Shown here one piece after another: positions 25,539 to 35,150 of a DNA stretch of 64,000 nucleotides. The stretch comes from JAGVIE01 sp964520905 (lineage in GTDB: Bacteria > Bacteroidota > Ignavibacteria > UBA10030 > SZUA-254): positions 112,329-176,328 of the forward strand of contig CAZFQL010000007.1 of the NCBI GenBank assembly GCA_964520905.1, in the 5' to 3' direction. Position 1 is the first letter of the stretch. Every line of letters starts with the position of its first letter. Made by a program: the position numbers and the translations under genes. The notes under the pieces were generated by a model, which was given only the letters and a program-made list of their open reading frames with translations, made no database searches and was not told where the DNA came from.

Positions 25539-26272
25539 AAACGATCTTATTGACGACACTCGCGGTGTTGTTACTCTCACAGGTTCTGCTTGCACAGCCT
25601 GCTTACGTATCAAAAGAAAATAATTTGTTCAAAGAACAAATGCAAAAATTATCAGGTACACCAGAGTTGAACCTGACATTGGGTGAAAAGAAAAGTGTTC
25701 CAACAGCAATACTCTATTCGCTGTTGCTTCCCGGAATGGGTGAAATGTATGCCGGTAATTACGGACGCGGAAAATATTTTACTATCGCCGAAGGTGTCCT
25801 TTGGGTCACTCTAATAGGTTTCGATCAATACGGACGATGGTTACAGGATGATGCCCGTAGCTACGCTGTTCAGCATGCCGATATTTCGTTGAGCGGAAAA
25901 AATGATCGGTATTTCATCGATATCGGAGAGTATATGAGTGTTCAGGATTATAACCAGCAGATGCTCCGCGATCGAACACCGCATAAAGTAATGGATGAAA
26001 ATTCATCGTTAGCCTGGAATTGGGATACCAAGGCGAATCAGCTTAATTTCCGTAATCTTAGAATATCCAGCGACCAGGCATTCAACAATACAAAATTTGT
26101 CGCTGCCGCTATCATCATCAATCATATCGTCAGCGCGATTGACGCGGCAAGACTTGTTGTTCTGCATAACAGACAGGTCGATGCGGCAAGCTCAATCGAC
26201 ATTCACGCAAATGTGATGGGCGGAATCACCAATCCTCATGGGATTATGATTTCGTTTAAGAAGAATTTTTAG
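25535..26272 (+). CDS. Membrane-associated protein with signal peptide (DUF5683-like)
   Basis: The 245-residue protein starts with a signal peptide (MKTILLTTLAVLLLSQVLLAQP). It contains a VPTAILYSLLLPGMGEMYAGNYGRGKYF-type stretch (about residues 54-80) with hydrophobic helices after it, resembling the DUF5683 family, whose function is unknown. A further hydrophobic segment with IIINHIVSAIDAARL lies near residue 195. It overlaps mtaB by 4 bases and lies 50 bases before truA, so it is probably co-transcribed with tRNA-modification genes. The family label is from pattern memory only. Confidence 0.65.
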   Translation: MKTILLTTLAVLLLSQVLLAQPAYVSKENNLFKEQMQKLSGTPELNLTLGEKKSVPTAILYSLLLPGMGEMYAGNYGRGKYFTIAEGVLWVTLIGFDQYGRWLQDDARSYAVQHADISLSGKNDRYFIDIGEYMSVQDYNQQMLRDRTPHKVMDENSSLAWNWDTKANQLNFRNLRISSDQAFNNTKFVAAAIIINHIVSAIDAARLVVLHNRQVDAASSIDIHANVMGGITNPHGIMISFKKNF

Positions 26273-26322
26273 GATTATTTTTTCGGTGCGAAGTAAACAA
26301 GTCCAGATGTACGCTTAACGCG

Positions 26323-27051
26323 ATGAGAAACTTAAAACTTCTTATTGAATATGACGGTACAAACTATGTCGGCTGGCAGCGCCAGGATAATGGCAAAAGT
26401 ATTCAGGGAGAGATTGAATCTGCGCTTCATCAGATTCTGCAAGAGAAGGTAAACGTAATCGGCGCAGGCAGAACGGATGCCGGTGTCCATGCTCGCGGGC
26501 AGACTGCGAATTTCAGGACGGAAACGAAACTCGATTTTCTCTCGATCAAGGGTGGATTAAACGGTTTACTTGCAGAAGATATTGTAGTTCATAATGTAGA
26601 TGAAGTTCCGCACGACTTTCATGCACGATACAGTGCGAAGGAACGCCTGTATTCTTACACAATCACCCGCAATCCTTCTGCATTGTTGCGAAATTATTCA
26701 TGGCATGTGAAATATTCTCTCGATATAGATCTGATGCAAAATGCCGCTTCGGCAATAGCCGGCAAACACGACTTCGAATCGTTCTGCAAAGCTAATTCCG
26801 ATGTCGATAATCATTTTTGTACGGTGAGTTCCGCAATTTGGCAGGAAGAAGATTCCTTACTGCGGTTCACAATAAGCGCAGACCGCTTTCTGCACGGCAT
26901 GGTAAGGGCATTAGTCGGGACTATGGTAGATATCGGAAGAAGATACATACCGTTCGATGATTTGATAAACATACTTGAAAAGAAAAATCGTTCTGTTGCC
27001 GGGATGGCGGCGCCGGCGAGAGGATTGATCTTAGAAAAAATTACATATTAA
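26323..27051 (+). CDS. truA: tRNA pseudouridine(38-40) synthase
   Basis: TruA isomerises uridines at positions 38-40 of the tRNA anticodon arm. The 242-residue protein shows IEYDGTNYVGWQRQ at the N-terminus, the catalytic aspartate in GAGRTDAGVHARGQ, the RLYSYTI motif and the RFLHGMVRALVGTMVDIGR motif. Length and order are normal. It is the second tRNA-modification gene of this run and is followed after 19 bases by the M48 protease gene. Confidence 0.95.
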   Translation: MRNLKLLIEYDGTNYVGWQRQDNGKSIQGEIESALHQILQEKVNVIGAGRTDAGVHARGQTANFRTETKLDFLSIKGGLNGLLAEDIVVHNVDEVPHDFHARYSAKERLYSYTITRNPSALLRNYSWHVKYSLDIDLMQNAASAIAGKHDFESFCKANSDVDNHFCTVSSAIWQEEDSLLRFTISADRFLHGMVRALVGTMVDIGRRYIPFDDLINILEKKNRSVAGMAAPARGLILEKITY

Positions 27052-27070
27052 AACATCAAGAGGAGTCATT

Positions 27071-27898
27071 ATGAGAAAAAGAAAGAGAATAATTATTTCG
27101 TCGGTCGTCATTTTTCTGACTTTGCTCGGCATCCGATGCGGAACCTTGAGTACTCTCAACATCTTTCCCGACTCGGAAGATATGCAGCTCGGGAAACAGA
27201 TCGATGAAGAAATCAAGAAAGACCCGAAACAGTATCCCATCCTGACCAACAAGCCGAAAGTTAAGCAATACGTCGAGAGTGTGGGTAATAAGATACTTGC
27301 CTCACCGAGCATCATCAAACGCGGTGTATATGCTTATCAATATGAGATCATACACGATGACAGCACTATAAACGCTTTCTGCACTCCCGGCGGTTATATC
27401 TATGTCTATACCGGATTGATGAAGTTTATCGATAACGAGGCAACGCTTGCAGGCGTAATCGGTCACGAGATCGCTCACGCAGAACGGCGCCACGCAACAA
27501 ACAGAATGACGAAACAATACGGCGCCCAGATATTGATCGGTTTAATCCTCGGACAGAACCCCTCGCAAGTCGCCGAAGTGACCGCAAATCTTTTCACCGG
27601 ATTCGCCCTGCTTGCCAACAGCCGCGCAGACGAAAGCGAAGCCGACGAATGGTCGATGAAGTACCTGCAAACTACATCTTATTATCCGGGAGCGATTACT
27701 TATTTCTTCGAGAAAATGATGGCAAAGAAAGGCGGGGGAGGCGGCGGAGCGCTGGAACGTTTCTTCTCAACTCACCCGCTCGATGAAGACCGGATTGCCC
27801 ATGTAAACCAACTGCTCACGAAGATGGGTAATCCTAAGCCTACTGAAGCCAACACGTTTGCCAAGCAGTACAAAGCAATCGTGAAGGAACTGCAATAA
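27071..27898 (+). CDS. M48-family zinc metalloprotease
   Basis: The 275-residue protein has an N-terminal hydrophobic leader with a cysteine at the end of LLGIRC, a poor lipobox, so it may be a lipoprotein or a signal-anchored protein. The catalytic motif GHEIAHAERRH has H132, E133 and H136, with a third ligand glutamate in RADESEADEWSMKYL. This is the BepA/LoiP-like layout of periplasmic proteases that help assemble or degrade outer-membrane proteins. A run of glycines near residue 220 precedes the FFSTHPLDEDRI end motif. GAGGAG precedes the ATG. Confidence 0.88.
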   Translation: MRKRKRIIISSVVIFLTLLGIRCGTLSTLNIFPDSEDMQLGKQIDEEIKKDPKQYPILTNKPKVKQYVESVGNKILASPSIIKRGVYAYQYEIIHDDSTINAFCTPGGYIYVYTGLMKFIDNEATLAGVIGHEIAHAERRHATNRMTKQYGAQILIGLILGQNPSQVAEVTANLFTGFALLANSRADESEADEWSMKYLQTTSYYPGAITYFFEKMMAKKGGGGGGALERFFSTHPLDEDRIAHVNQLLTKMGNPKPTEANTFAKQYKAIVKELQ

Positions 27899-27917
27899 CA
27901 AATTTTATACTACCCAT

Positions 27918-27953
27918 AAAAAGGCTTTCACGAAAGTGGAAGTCTTTTTGTTT
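27918..27953 (+). terminator. Intrinsic terminator after the M48 protease gene
   Basis: A 14-bp stem with two G-U pairs (27918-27931 with 27936-27949, loop GAAA) whose right arm ends in five T, about 20 bases after the stop codon. Confidence 0.75.
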
Positions 27954-28040
27954 GGTAATGGTATGGCTCACGATATAGCTTCTGGTTTTATCCTGACTGG
28001 CACAAGTGTACCGTGCAGAACAATTTCTCATCTCACTCAT

Positions 28041-28069
28041 TTGATTTCCATCTCACTTTCTCGTAAATT
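28041..28069 (+). promoter_or_regulatory. Predicted promoter of the CNNM/CBS gene
   Basis: TTGATT (28041-28046) and TAAATT (28064-28069) lie 17 bases apart, about 55 bases before the ATG at 28124. Confidence 0.45.
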
Positions 28070-28123
28070 GTAACCATGAAATCGATAATTTCTTCAAATA
28101 CAGGGGGATAAAACACAAAAAAA

Positions 28124-29443
28124 ATGCTTTCGCAAATTGTTGGCAATCTTATTTTTATATTTCTCCTTGTTTTCGCAAACGGATTTTTCGTTGCGGCTGA
28201 GTTCGCAATTGTAAAAGTGCGGTCTACCCAACTTGTACAAAAAATTAAATCAGGGCATCGACGAGCAACATTAGCGAAAAATATTGTTGACCATCTTGAT
28301 GCATATCTTTCAGCGACACAGTTAGGAATAACATTATCAAGCTTAGGTCTCGGCTGGGTCGGCGAGCCGTTACTTGCCGATATGATGCGAGAACCTTTTA
28401 TGGGTATCGGAATTGTCAGCGAAAAAGCAATTCACGCATTTTCATTTGCAATTAGCTTTGGTATTCTTACTTTTCTCCATATAATTCTTGGTGAATTAGC
28501 TCCGAAATCGATAGCGATCCGACATCCCGAAGCAACAACGCTGATCGTCTCCTTCCCGCTCCAGTTGTTCTATAGAATATTTCAGCCCGCAATCTGGCTC
28601 TTAAATGGATCGGCAAATTTTTTATTAAAACTTGTTGGAATTCCACCATCAAGTACAACTGAATTACTCCATTCACCGGAAGAATTGCAGATCATCGTAG
28701 ATGAAGGAGCAAGAAGTGGAATCTTCAACAAAACCGAACAAGAGCTGATCACGAGTATCTTCGAGTTTTCAAACACAACCGCGAAAGAAATCATGGTGCC
28801 TCGTACGGACGTCGTGGCAATCAACTATGATACTCCGAGAGATAGATTGATACAAATAGTAACCGAAGAAGGTTACTCCCGTATGCCTGTGTTCAAAGAC
28901 TCGATAGATAATATCGTCGGACTTATTTATACAAAGGATTTGATCAGCTTACTTGAGCATCGAGACCTTATAGTTCTGCAGGATATTATCCGTCCGCCGT
29001 ATTTCGTTCCGGATGCAATCAAAATCAGCAAGCTCATGAAAGAACTTCAGGAACGGAAGATGCACATGGCAGTTGTGATAGATGAATTTGGCGGGACACA
29101 GGGCATCGTTACGATGGAGGATATTCTCGAAGAGATAGTCGGTGAGATACACGATGAGTACGATGAAGTATTGAAGGATGTGGAGCAATCCACCGATGGT
29201 GTGGCGCTGGTCAATGCACGCATGAATATCAAAGATTTCAATGAAAAATTTGAGGTGGAGATTCCGGATGAGCCGGAATATGAAACCATGAATGGATTCC
29301 TGAGTAAAATTACCGGTCATATTCCCGAATTGAATGAAGAGATAAGCTACAACAATCTCCAGTTCACCGTGGTTAAGAAAAGCCAGCGCCGGATCAGGCA
29401 GGTGAGGGTTAAGAAGTTGCCATCCACCCCACAATCTAAATAG
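28124..29443 (+). CDS. CNNM/CBS-domain membrane protein (hemolysin C / CorC family)
   Basis: The 439-residue protein has an N-terminal CNNM (DUF21) domain with several membrane segments and the conserved VAAEFAIVKVR and LGELAPKSIAIRHPE motifs. A CBS pair follows (IMVPRTDVVAI, EEGYSRMPVF, IVGLIYTKDL, MAVVIDEFGGTQGIVTMEDILEEIVGEI), then a CorC_HlyC domain at the C-terminus. Family members are linked to magnesium or cobalt export or sensing; the hemolysin name is historic. It stands alone between a terminator and the glycan cluster. Confidence 0.92.
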   Translation: MLSQIVGNLIFIFLLVFANGFFVAAEFAIVKVRSTQLVQKIKSGHRRATLAKNIVDHLDAYLSATQLGITLSSLGLGWVGEPLLADMMREPFMGIGIVSEKAIHAFSFAISFGILTFLHIILGELAPKSIAIRHPEATTLIVSFPLQLFYRIFQPAIWLLNGSANFLLKLVGIPPSSTTELLHSPEELQIIVDEGARSGIFNKTEQELITSIFEFSNTTAKEIMVPRTDVVAINYDTPRDRLIQIVTEEGYSRMPVFKDSIDNIVGLIYTKDLISLLEHRDLIVLQDIIRPPYFVPDAIKISKLMKELQERKMHMAVVIDEFGGTQGIVTMEDILEEIVGEIHDEYDEVLKDVEQSTDGVALVNARMNIKDFNEKFEVEIPDEPEYETMNGFLSKITGHIPELNEEISYNNLQFTVVKKSQRRIRQVRVKKLPSTPQSK

Positions 29444-29511
29444 GATCGATGCGTATTTGCTTATCTACCCGTTTCAGGCTGGGTAATTCCTGATATCTTT
29501 TAATCAACATA

Positions 29512-30855
29512 ATGAATAAAGAAAAAATCTCATATTATATACTCCTCCTCGGCATCATAGCGATTCCTTTCGATATCGTTTGGAAGATCAGCATAGTTCG
29601 TGTTACGATCTCGGAAATATTGCTATCACTCGGAATAATACTGACATTAATAGATGTGATCAAATTTCCCGGAAAGTTAATCAATAAAAAACACCTCATA
29701 CCCGTAATGGTATTTTTTATTGCCTGCGCCTTTAGTATCACCACGGCACAGAATAAATTGGTCTCATTACGAGAAACTATACAATTCATTTGGATGGCAG
29801 GACTATTCCTTTATGCCCTGAATGAAAACCGGAAACATAATATTGCTTTCCCCGTGATTTTGATCTTTGCAGTAATATCGCTGGTAGGATCAATTATCGG
29901 ATTATATCAATACTTCTTCATCCGTGACCCGATTCATTTCCTGATCACCGAGACGCGGCTAAGAGCGCACGGCTTTTATTCTCAACCGAATACTCTTGGA
30001 GGATTTCTGAGCGGGATAATTCCTCTGTTGTTTGGTTTATATCTTATTTCTACTTCGGAACGGGAAAGCAAAACAATCTCCGGTACTCGATCAATGTTGT
30101 TTTTCCGGAAGAAGGGAGTGATACTGACATTTTTATTTATAGTGAATGCCGGCGTTATGGCTACTTACTCGAGAGCGAGCTGGATCGGTTTCATTGGCGG
30201 GCTTATTTTAATGATGTTTTTCTTGCGCAAAACCTTACCGTTGAAACGATTTATAATTCCGGTAAGCGTTCTTTGCATCTCTGCGGCGATCTTTATACTC
30301 GATATATCTTACTCATACATTTACACCGAAAAAAATATTAACGGCAAAAAATCAGCCGTTAACAGTCTTTTTTTTAATCGCGATTTTTCAAATTCGCAGA
30401 GATCGATGCTCATCGCATCAGCGGTTTCGATGTTGTACGATTATCCTATCGGCGGTATTGGAATCGGAAATTTTCGATCGCGCTTGCCTGAGTATGCTTC
30501 TCCCGAACTTATTGAATCGATGCAGGTGGATTATAACGATTCCACCAAAAAATGGTTTATCAATCATAGCAAACCGATAGATGTTGAGCTTGTCCATAAT
30601 ATGTTTCTCCAGATAATTGTTGAAACCGGAATCATAGGCATAACGGCATTCCTCTGGGTTTTGTTCATATTTTACCGCGAAGCAATCGGGAGAATGTTGG
30701 CGACTCAGTCCTCGGAAGATCGCATTGTTAGGGCGGCGATGATTGCAAGTATTAGCGCTATTCTGATCGGTGGAATTTTCGGTTGGCCATTTTCTCATGG
30801 TATTCAGGAGGTTATGATCATGAACATGGCGCTCAGTATTAGTCAGTGGAGCTAA
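29512..30855 (+). CDS. O-antigen ligase/polymerase-family membrane protein
   Basis: The 447-residue protein has about a dozen hydrophobic segments and a large exported loop before a late membrane pair, the layout of the Wzy/WaaL (O-antigen ligase) family. The motif GFYSQPNTLGGFLSGIIPL and the loop ending PIDVELVHNMFLQIIVETGIIG fit the conserved ligase region. It would join or polymerise surface-glycan units at the periplasmic face. It opens a cluster with a flippase, a methyltransferase and two glycosyltransferases. Ligase and polymerase cannot be separated by reading alone. Confidence 0.82.
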   Translation: MNKEKISYYILLLGIIAIPFDIVWKISIVRVTISEILLSLGIILTLIDVIKFPGKLINKKHLIPVMVFFIACAFSITTAQNKLVSLRETIQFIWMAGLFLYALNENRKHNIAFPVILIFAVISLVGSIIGLYQYFFIRDPIHFLITETRLRAHGFYSQPNTLGGFLSGIIPLLFGLYLISTSERESKTISGTRSMLFFRKKGVILTFLFIVNAGVMATYSRASWIGFIGGLILMMFFLRKTLPLKRFIIPVSVLCISAAIFILDISYSYIYTEKNINGKKSAVNSLFFNRDFSNSQRSMLIASAVSMLYDYPIGGIGIGNFRSRLPEYASPELIESMQVDYNDSTKKWFINHSKPIDVELVHNMFLQIIVETGIIGITAFLWVLFIFYREAIGRMLATQSSEDRIVRAAMIASISAILIGGIFGWPFSHGIQEVMIMNMALSISQWS

Positions 30856-30866
30856 ACGGTATCCCA

Positions 30867-32150
30867 ATGGCATCCGGTAATCTTTTCTCAATCATCAAAA
30901 ATACTTCAGCCACCGTTCTCATCCGCGGATTGTTCGGTGTTGTACGGATTGTTATTCTTCTTCTCATCGCCCGGAAGTTTGGTCCAATAGAATTTGGCTA
31001 CATCTCTCTTGCTATCCCCTTCATCGAAATATTCAAAGTCGCAGCAGATCTCGGTATAGATACCGTCAGTATCAGACGGATTGCAGGTGATGAGAGGGGA
31101 GCGGAAAATTTTTTAAATAACATTCTCGCTATCAAAGTTCTCCTTTCAACTATTTCCTTTCTCGTTGCACCGTTATTGTTCTATCTGATTTATGGGAATG
31201 TCCGAGGTGTAGAGATTTTGTTCGTAGTCGCTTCTTCTATCTTCACCGGCTTGTTGATCAACGCATTCAACAGCTACTTCCAGGCAAAACTATCGATGAT
31301 AAAGATCATTATGAGCAATGTTATAGGAGTAACTGTATATGGATTGTTTACTCTTGCCGGTATGTTGTTAGATGTTCCTTTGATAATTTTGGTTGCGGCG
31401 ATTCCATTAGGCGAATTTATTACGCTATACCTGATAACACGTTTATATACAACGCAGCACCGTGTTCATTTGGAATTTGATTTTCCTCTCATACGCTCGA
31501 CATTAAAAGAAAGTATCTTTGTAGGTATCAGTGGAATTATTGTTGTCATTTATCTTCGACTCGACGGCTTGATGATCGGCTCGTATCTCGGAGAAGGAGC
31601 CGTCGGTGAGTATGCCGTTGCCTCGCGGATCGTCGAACCGTTTCTATTGATTTTTTCTTCATTGTCTATCGCCCTTTATGCATCTCTATCCAGATTATGG
31701 AGTGGAGAAAATACTATGGAAGCAAGAAAGACAATTGCACGTGTGATTATTCCTGCGGTTGGAATTGCAATTGCCGGTGCGTTGGTCTTGTCTTTATTCG
31801 TACCTTCGTTAGTAGCGAAAATATGGAAAGGATATGAAAATTCGGGCGCTGTTTTACAGATTTTAGGTTGGTCGTTGGTCTTCAAAGCTGTAAACATGCA
31901 GCTAACGGCTATCATGAATTCTTTGGGAAAATTTCGTATCATTACTATCATCGCATCGGTAAATTTGGCGATGTGTGTTGTCTTTAATATTATTTTTCTA
32001 CAGAAGTTCGGGATTCGCGGTGGGGCGATGACCGTCGTTCTGGTTGAAGCAGTTAACACGGTCAGTCAGTTCATTTGTGTTTCTTATTTAATGAATAATT
32101 TCATCGGTAAGAGGTTGAGAACATGGCGGAACAAATTCAAACACCAATAG
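30867..32150 (+). CDS. Polysaccharide flippase (Wzx/MATE-like)
   Basis: The 427-residue protein has twelve or more membrane helices and the family opening NLFSIIKNTSATVLIRGLFGVVRIVILLLIARKFGPIEFGYISLA (residues 4-48; key residues R19, G20 and the FGPxEFG turn). Such proteins move lipid-linked sugar units across the cytoplasmic membrane. The ATG at 30867 is preferred to an in-frame GTG at 30846, which overlaps the end of the previous gene. Its 3' end overlaps the methyltransferase start by 28 bases, so translation is linked. Confidence 0.85.
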   Translation: MASGNLFSIIKNTSATVLIRGLFGVVRIVILLLIARKFGPIEFGYISLAIPFIEIFKVAADLGIDTVSIRRIAGDERGAENFLNNILAIKVLLSTISFLVAPLLFYLIYGNVRGVEILFVVASSIFTGLLINAFNSYFQAKLSMIKIIMSNVIGVTVYGLFTLAGMLLDVPLIILVAAIPLGEFITLYLITRLYTTQHRVHLEFDFPLIRSTLKESIFVGISGIIVVIYLRLDGLMIGSYLGEGAVGEYAVASRIVEPFLLIFSSLSIALYASLSRLWSGENTMEARKTIARVIIPAVGIAIAGALVLSLFVPSLVAKIWKGYENSGAVLQILGWSLVFKAVNMQLTAIMNSLGKFRIITIIASVNLAMCVVFNIIFLQKFGIRGGAMTVVLVEAVNTVSQFICVSYLMNNFIGKRLRTWRNKFKHQ

Positions 32151-32773
32151 AAGATCGGGTACTTTATCATTGGGGTACCGAAGAGATGACACTCCATCAT
32201 CAGTTGAAATATCTCAGGTATTTTCAAGGCGCACAAGGCAAAGTCTTGGAAATTGGATGCGGCCACGGCATTATGTTAAGCCGTTTCAAGGATGCCGGTA
32301 TCGCTGCCTATGGTCTCGATCTCTCAAATGAAGCTGTTAAGATTTGTCGATCAAAAAATTTAGAGGCAGTTTCCGGTGAAGTTATTTCTCACCTAAAAAA
32401 TCTTCAGGCAAATTCATTAGGTGGTATTTTTTGCGCTCATGTAATCGAACATCTCGACCCCACCGGTGCATTAGAGCTAATCAGCGAAAGTTTTCGAGTC
32501 TTAAAGAAGGGAAGTACAATAATATTCATAACTCCTAATGCTAAGGACCTGCGTACTACCGAGCGGTTTTGGCTCGATATTACCCATGTCCGTCCATATC
32601 CGAAAAAATTAATGGAGTTTCTGTTACTCCGTCAAGGATTTGCAAGCGTGCAGACGTTTACCGATGAAGAACCAAGCAAAAATATTTTTGAGAAAATAGC
32701 GAAGATATTTTTGCGTCTATGGTTTATGGGTTATATTTTTACCGGTGATTTAGTTGTCATCGCTGAAAAATAA
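32123..32773 (+). CDS. SAM-dependent class I methyltransferase
   Basis: The 216-residue protein has the SAM-binding motif I VLEIGCGHGIML, an acidic residue ending strand two in YGLDLSNEAV, the GIFCAHVIEHL post-motif and the late FRVLKKGSTIIFITPN segment. It resembles the UbiE/Methyltransf_11-type enzymes that decorate sugars or lipids in surface-glycan clusters, which is where it sits. The substrate is unknown. The start lies 28 bases inside the flippase gene; another start is not evident. Confidence 0.85.
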   Translation: MAEQIQTPIEDRVLYHWGTEEMTLHHQLKYLRYFQGAQGKVLEIGCGHGIMLSRFKDAGIAAYGLDLSNEAVKICRSKNLEAVSGEVISHLKNLQANSLGGIFCAHVIEHLDPTGALELISESFRVLKKGSTIIFITPNAKDLRTTERFWLDITHVRPYPKKLMEFLLLRQGFASVQTFTDEEPSKNIFEKIAKIFLRLWFMGYIFTGDLVVIAEK

Positions 32774-32832
32774 AACACTATCCTATGATTAATTCCTTTT
32801 TAACCTGTTACTGTTCGGGAGAGAAACTATAG

Positions 32833-33951
32833 ATGCGCGTCCTGATGATTTCAAAAGCGCTCGTTGTAGGCGCTTACCATAAGAAGACCTCGGAGTTGGC
32901 GAATTTAGGAATCGACTTACATCTGATCGTTCCGAAGACATGGGGACGCCAAAAACCGGAAGTCACTGAGGCAAGTGATTACACGATTCATTTGTTGCCT
33001 ATCTACTTCAGCGGAAAAAATCATTTTCACTTTTACCAAGGATTGAAATCTCTTATCGCTTCAATCAATCCCGACATTATTCATATCGATGAAGAACCTT
33101 ATAGTTTAGTTACTTATCAGGCAATCAGAATAGCGAAGGAGAAAAATATCCGTACGCTGTTTTTCACATGGCAGAACATCAAGAAGAAATATCCTTTCCC
33201 CTTCTCGGCATTGGAACGGTATGCATTTAATAATGTACACACCGCCATTGCTGGAAATTTGGAAGCAAGTGATGTGATGCGCGAAAAAGGATTCTCCAAA
33301 AAGATTTTCATCGTTCCCCAGTTCGGTGTCGACCCGCAAATTTACTCGAAACGCGATGCCGGTTCCCTCAAGGTTCAGCTATTTGGCGCTTCAAACGTTC
33401 AAGTGATCGGTTATGTCGGTCGTTTTGTTGAAGAGAAAGGAATCCAAACTCTTCTTCAAGCATTTTCAAAATTAGATCGAACTGCACGGCTGCTTCTAAT
33501 CGGTAGCGGACCATACAAGAAAAAAATTCTTGAAACTTCCGGGATTCTCAATATTAATGATAGATTGCAAATGCCCGGTGACATTTCATCCGACAAAATT
33601 CCTCTCTACTTAAACTGTCTTGATTGCCTTGTTCTGCCGTCGTTGACGAGATCGAATTGGAAGGAACAGTTTGGGCGTGTTCTAATTGAAGCCATGTCTT
33701 GCGGTGTGCCGGTGATCGGATCCGATTCAGGTGAAATTCCAAATGTTATCGGTGATGCCGGTTTAATTTTCAAAGAGGGAGATGCCGATGATCTGGGGAA
33801 TAAGATGGAGATAATTATGAATGATCCTATCATGAAGGAACAATTCAGGAAGCGCGGATGCTCTCGCGTTATCGAACACTTCACTCAAAAACACATAGCG
33901 GAACAGACATTGAAAGTTTATGAGTATATTCTTCAAAGGAGGAACGTATGA
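32833..33951 (+). CDS. Family 4 glycosyltransferase
   Basis: The 372-residue protein has a GT-B fold: an N-terminal acceptor half and a C-terminal Glycos_transf_1 half with GYVGRFVEEKGIQTLLQAF, the central PSLTRSNWKEQFGRVLIEAMSCG and the GEIPNVIGDAGLIF motif. It would transfer a nucleotide-activated sugar to the growing surface glycan at the inner membrane face. The linkage and sugar cannot be named. It overlaps the next glycosyltransferase by 4 bases (ATGA). Confidence 0.88.
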   Translation: MRVLMISKALVVGAYHKKTSELANLGIDLHLIVPKTWGRQKPEVTEASDYTIHLLPIYFSGKNHFHFYQGLKSLIASINPDIIHIDEEPYSLVTYQAIRIAKEKNIRTLFFTWQNIKKKYPFPFSALERYAFNNVHTAIAGNLEASDVMREKGFSKKIFIVPQFGVDPQIYSKRDAGSLKVQLFGASNVQVIGYVGRFVEEKGIQTLLQAFSKLDRTARLLLIGSGPYKKKILETSGILNINDRLQMPGDISSDKIPLYLNCLDCLVLPSLTRSNWKEQFGRVLIEAMSCGVPVIGSDSGEIPNVIGDAGLIFKEGDADDLGNKMEIIMNDPIMKEQFRKRGCSRVIEHFTQKHIAEQTLKVYEYILQRRNV

Positions 33952-35075
33952 GGATTGGTTTCAATGCGCAAATAGTTTCAGGTTCTGATGCGGGTGTAGC
34001 AACATATGCAAGGAATCTCATCAAACATCTCGTTGCAGAAAACAAGAATCACGAAATATATATCTTCGCTTCACCTGATTATATTAATTTGCCGGAAGAT
34101 TCCCGATCCCGGATGATTCCAACATCACAAATTATAAATAGAGGGTGGAAGAGAATACTTTGGGAACAATTCATACTGCCTGCCAAAGCTAAACGGTGCC
34201 ATGTAGATGTTATGTTTTATCCGGATCATACTGCTTCGCTATTTAAAAAAACCTCTCCCGTTGTTCTTACGATTCACGATCTGGCTTTCATGGCAATGCC
34301 CGATACATTTCCATTCGGGAAACGTATCTATAAGACACTGGCTGTGCGGCAATCGGTTCGCAGCGCCGATCGGATAATAGCTGATTCTCAAGCGACGAAA
34401 GATGATTGCATTAAACTGCTCGGTATTCCGGAAGATGAAATTAAAGTAATTCACAACGGGATCGATTCATATTTTAAAAAAATTACCGAACCGGCTCTTC
34501 TAACAAATACAAGAAAAAAACTCGGATTGTTCAAGAATATTATTTTGTTCGTCGGGACCCTGGAGCCGCGAAAGAACGTAATAAGACTGATCAGGGCGTA
34601 CGCTCACTTGTGTAAGTCTATGCATCTTGAGCATGAGTTAGTAATTGCAGGCAAGAAGGGATGGATGTATTCCGGAATCTTTCATGAAGTCGAGCGGCTC
34701 GGGCTGAAAGATAGGGTACACTTTCTAAACTATGTGTCGCAGCAAGATTTGGTGAATTTGTACAGCATGGCGGATTTATTTGTATATCCTTCTCTTTATG
34801 AAGGATTTGGTTTTCCGCCATTAGAAGCAATGGCATGTGAAGTTCCGGTTGTAGCATCGAATGTTTCGTCTCTGCCTGAAGTGCTCGGTGATGCGGCGCT
34901 ATTGATCGATCCTTACAGTACTGATGAGATGGTAGCGGCGATGTCAAAAATCTTATCCGATGTCGAATTTAGCCAAAGACTCAAAGCTAAAGGGCTTGAG
35001 CGGGTAAAACAATATTCATGGCAAAACTTTGCAGTACAGCTTCTGAAAGTTTTCGAAGAGATCAATGTTGGCTGA
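33948..35075 (+). CDS. Family 4 glycosyltransferase (second copy)
   Basis: The 375-residue GT-B protein shows VGTLEPRKNVIRLIRAYA, PSLYEGFGFPPLEAMACEVPVVAS with the EGFGxxxxE nucleotide-sugar motif, and SSLPEVLGDAALLIDPY. It also has the N-terminal GSDAGVATYARNL, typical of mannosyltransferase-like enzymes. A different half-sequence from its neighbour means it is not a recent duplicate. Overlap with the upstream gene implies translational coupling. The donor sugar is not readable. Confidence 0.9.
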   Translation: MRIGFNAQIVSGSDAGVATYARNLIKHLVAENKNHEIYIFASPDYINLPEDSRSRMIPTSQIINRGWKRILWEQFILPAKAKRCHVDVMFYPDHTASLFKKTSPVVLTIHDLAFMAMPDTFPFGKRIYKTLAVRQSVRSADRIIADSQATKDDCIKLLGIPEDEIKVIHNGIDSYFKKITEPALLTNTRKKLGLFKNIILFVGTLEPRKNVIRLIRAYAHLCKSMHLEHELVIAGKKGWMYSGIFHEVERLGLKDRVHFLNYVSQQDLVNLYSMADLFVYPSLYEGFGFPPLEAMACEVPVVASNVSSLPEVLGDAALLIDPYSTDEMVAAMSKILSDVEFSQRLKAKGLERVKQYSWQNFAVQLLKVFEEINVG

Positions 35076-35086
35076 CACAGATGGGT

Positions 35087-35115
35087 TTGCTTTTCTGCCA
35101 ATACATTTCTATAAT
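35087..35115 (+). promoter_or_regulatory. Predicted promoter of the DUF2064 gene
   Basis: TTGCTT (35087-35092) and a perfect TATAAT (35110-35115) are 17 bases apart, 35 bases before the ATG at 35151. Confidence 0.5.
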
Positions 35116-35150
35116 TACTCATCAATAAATTTTTATAGTGCAGAATAAAA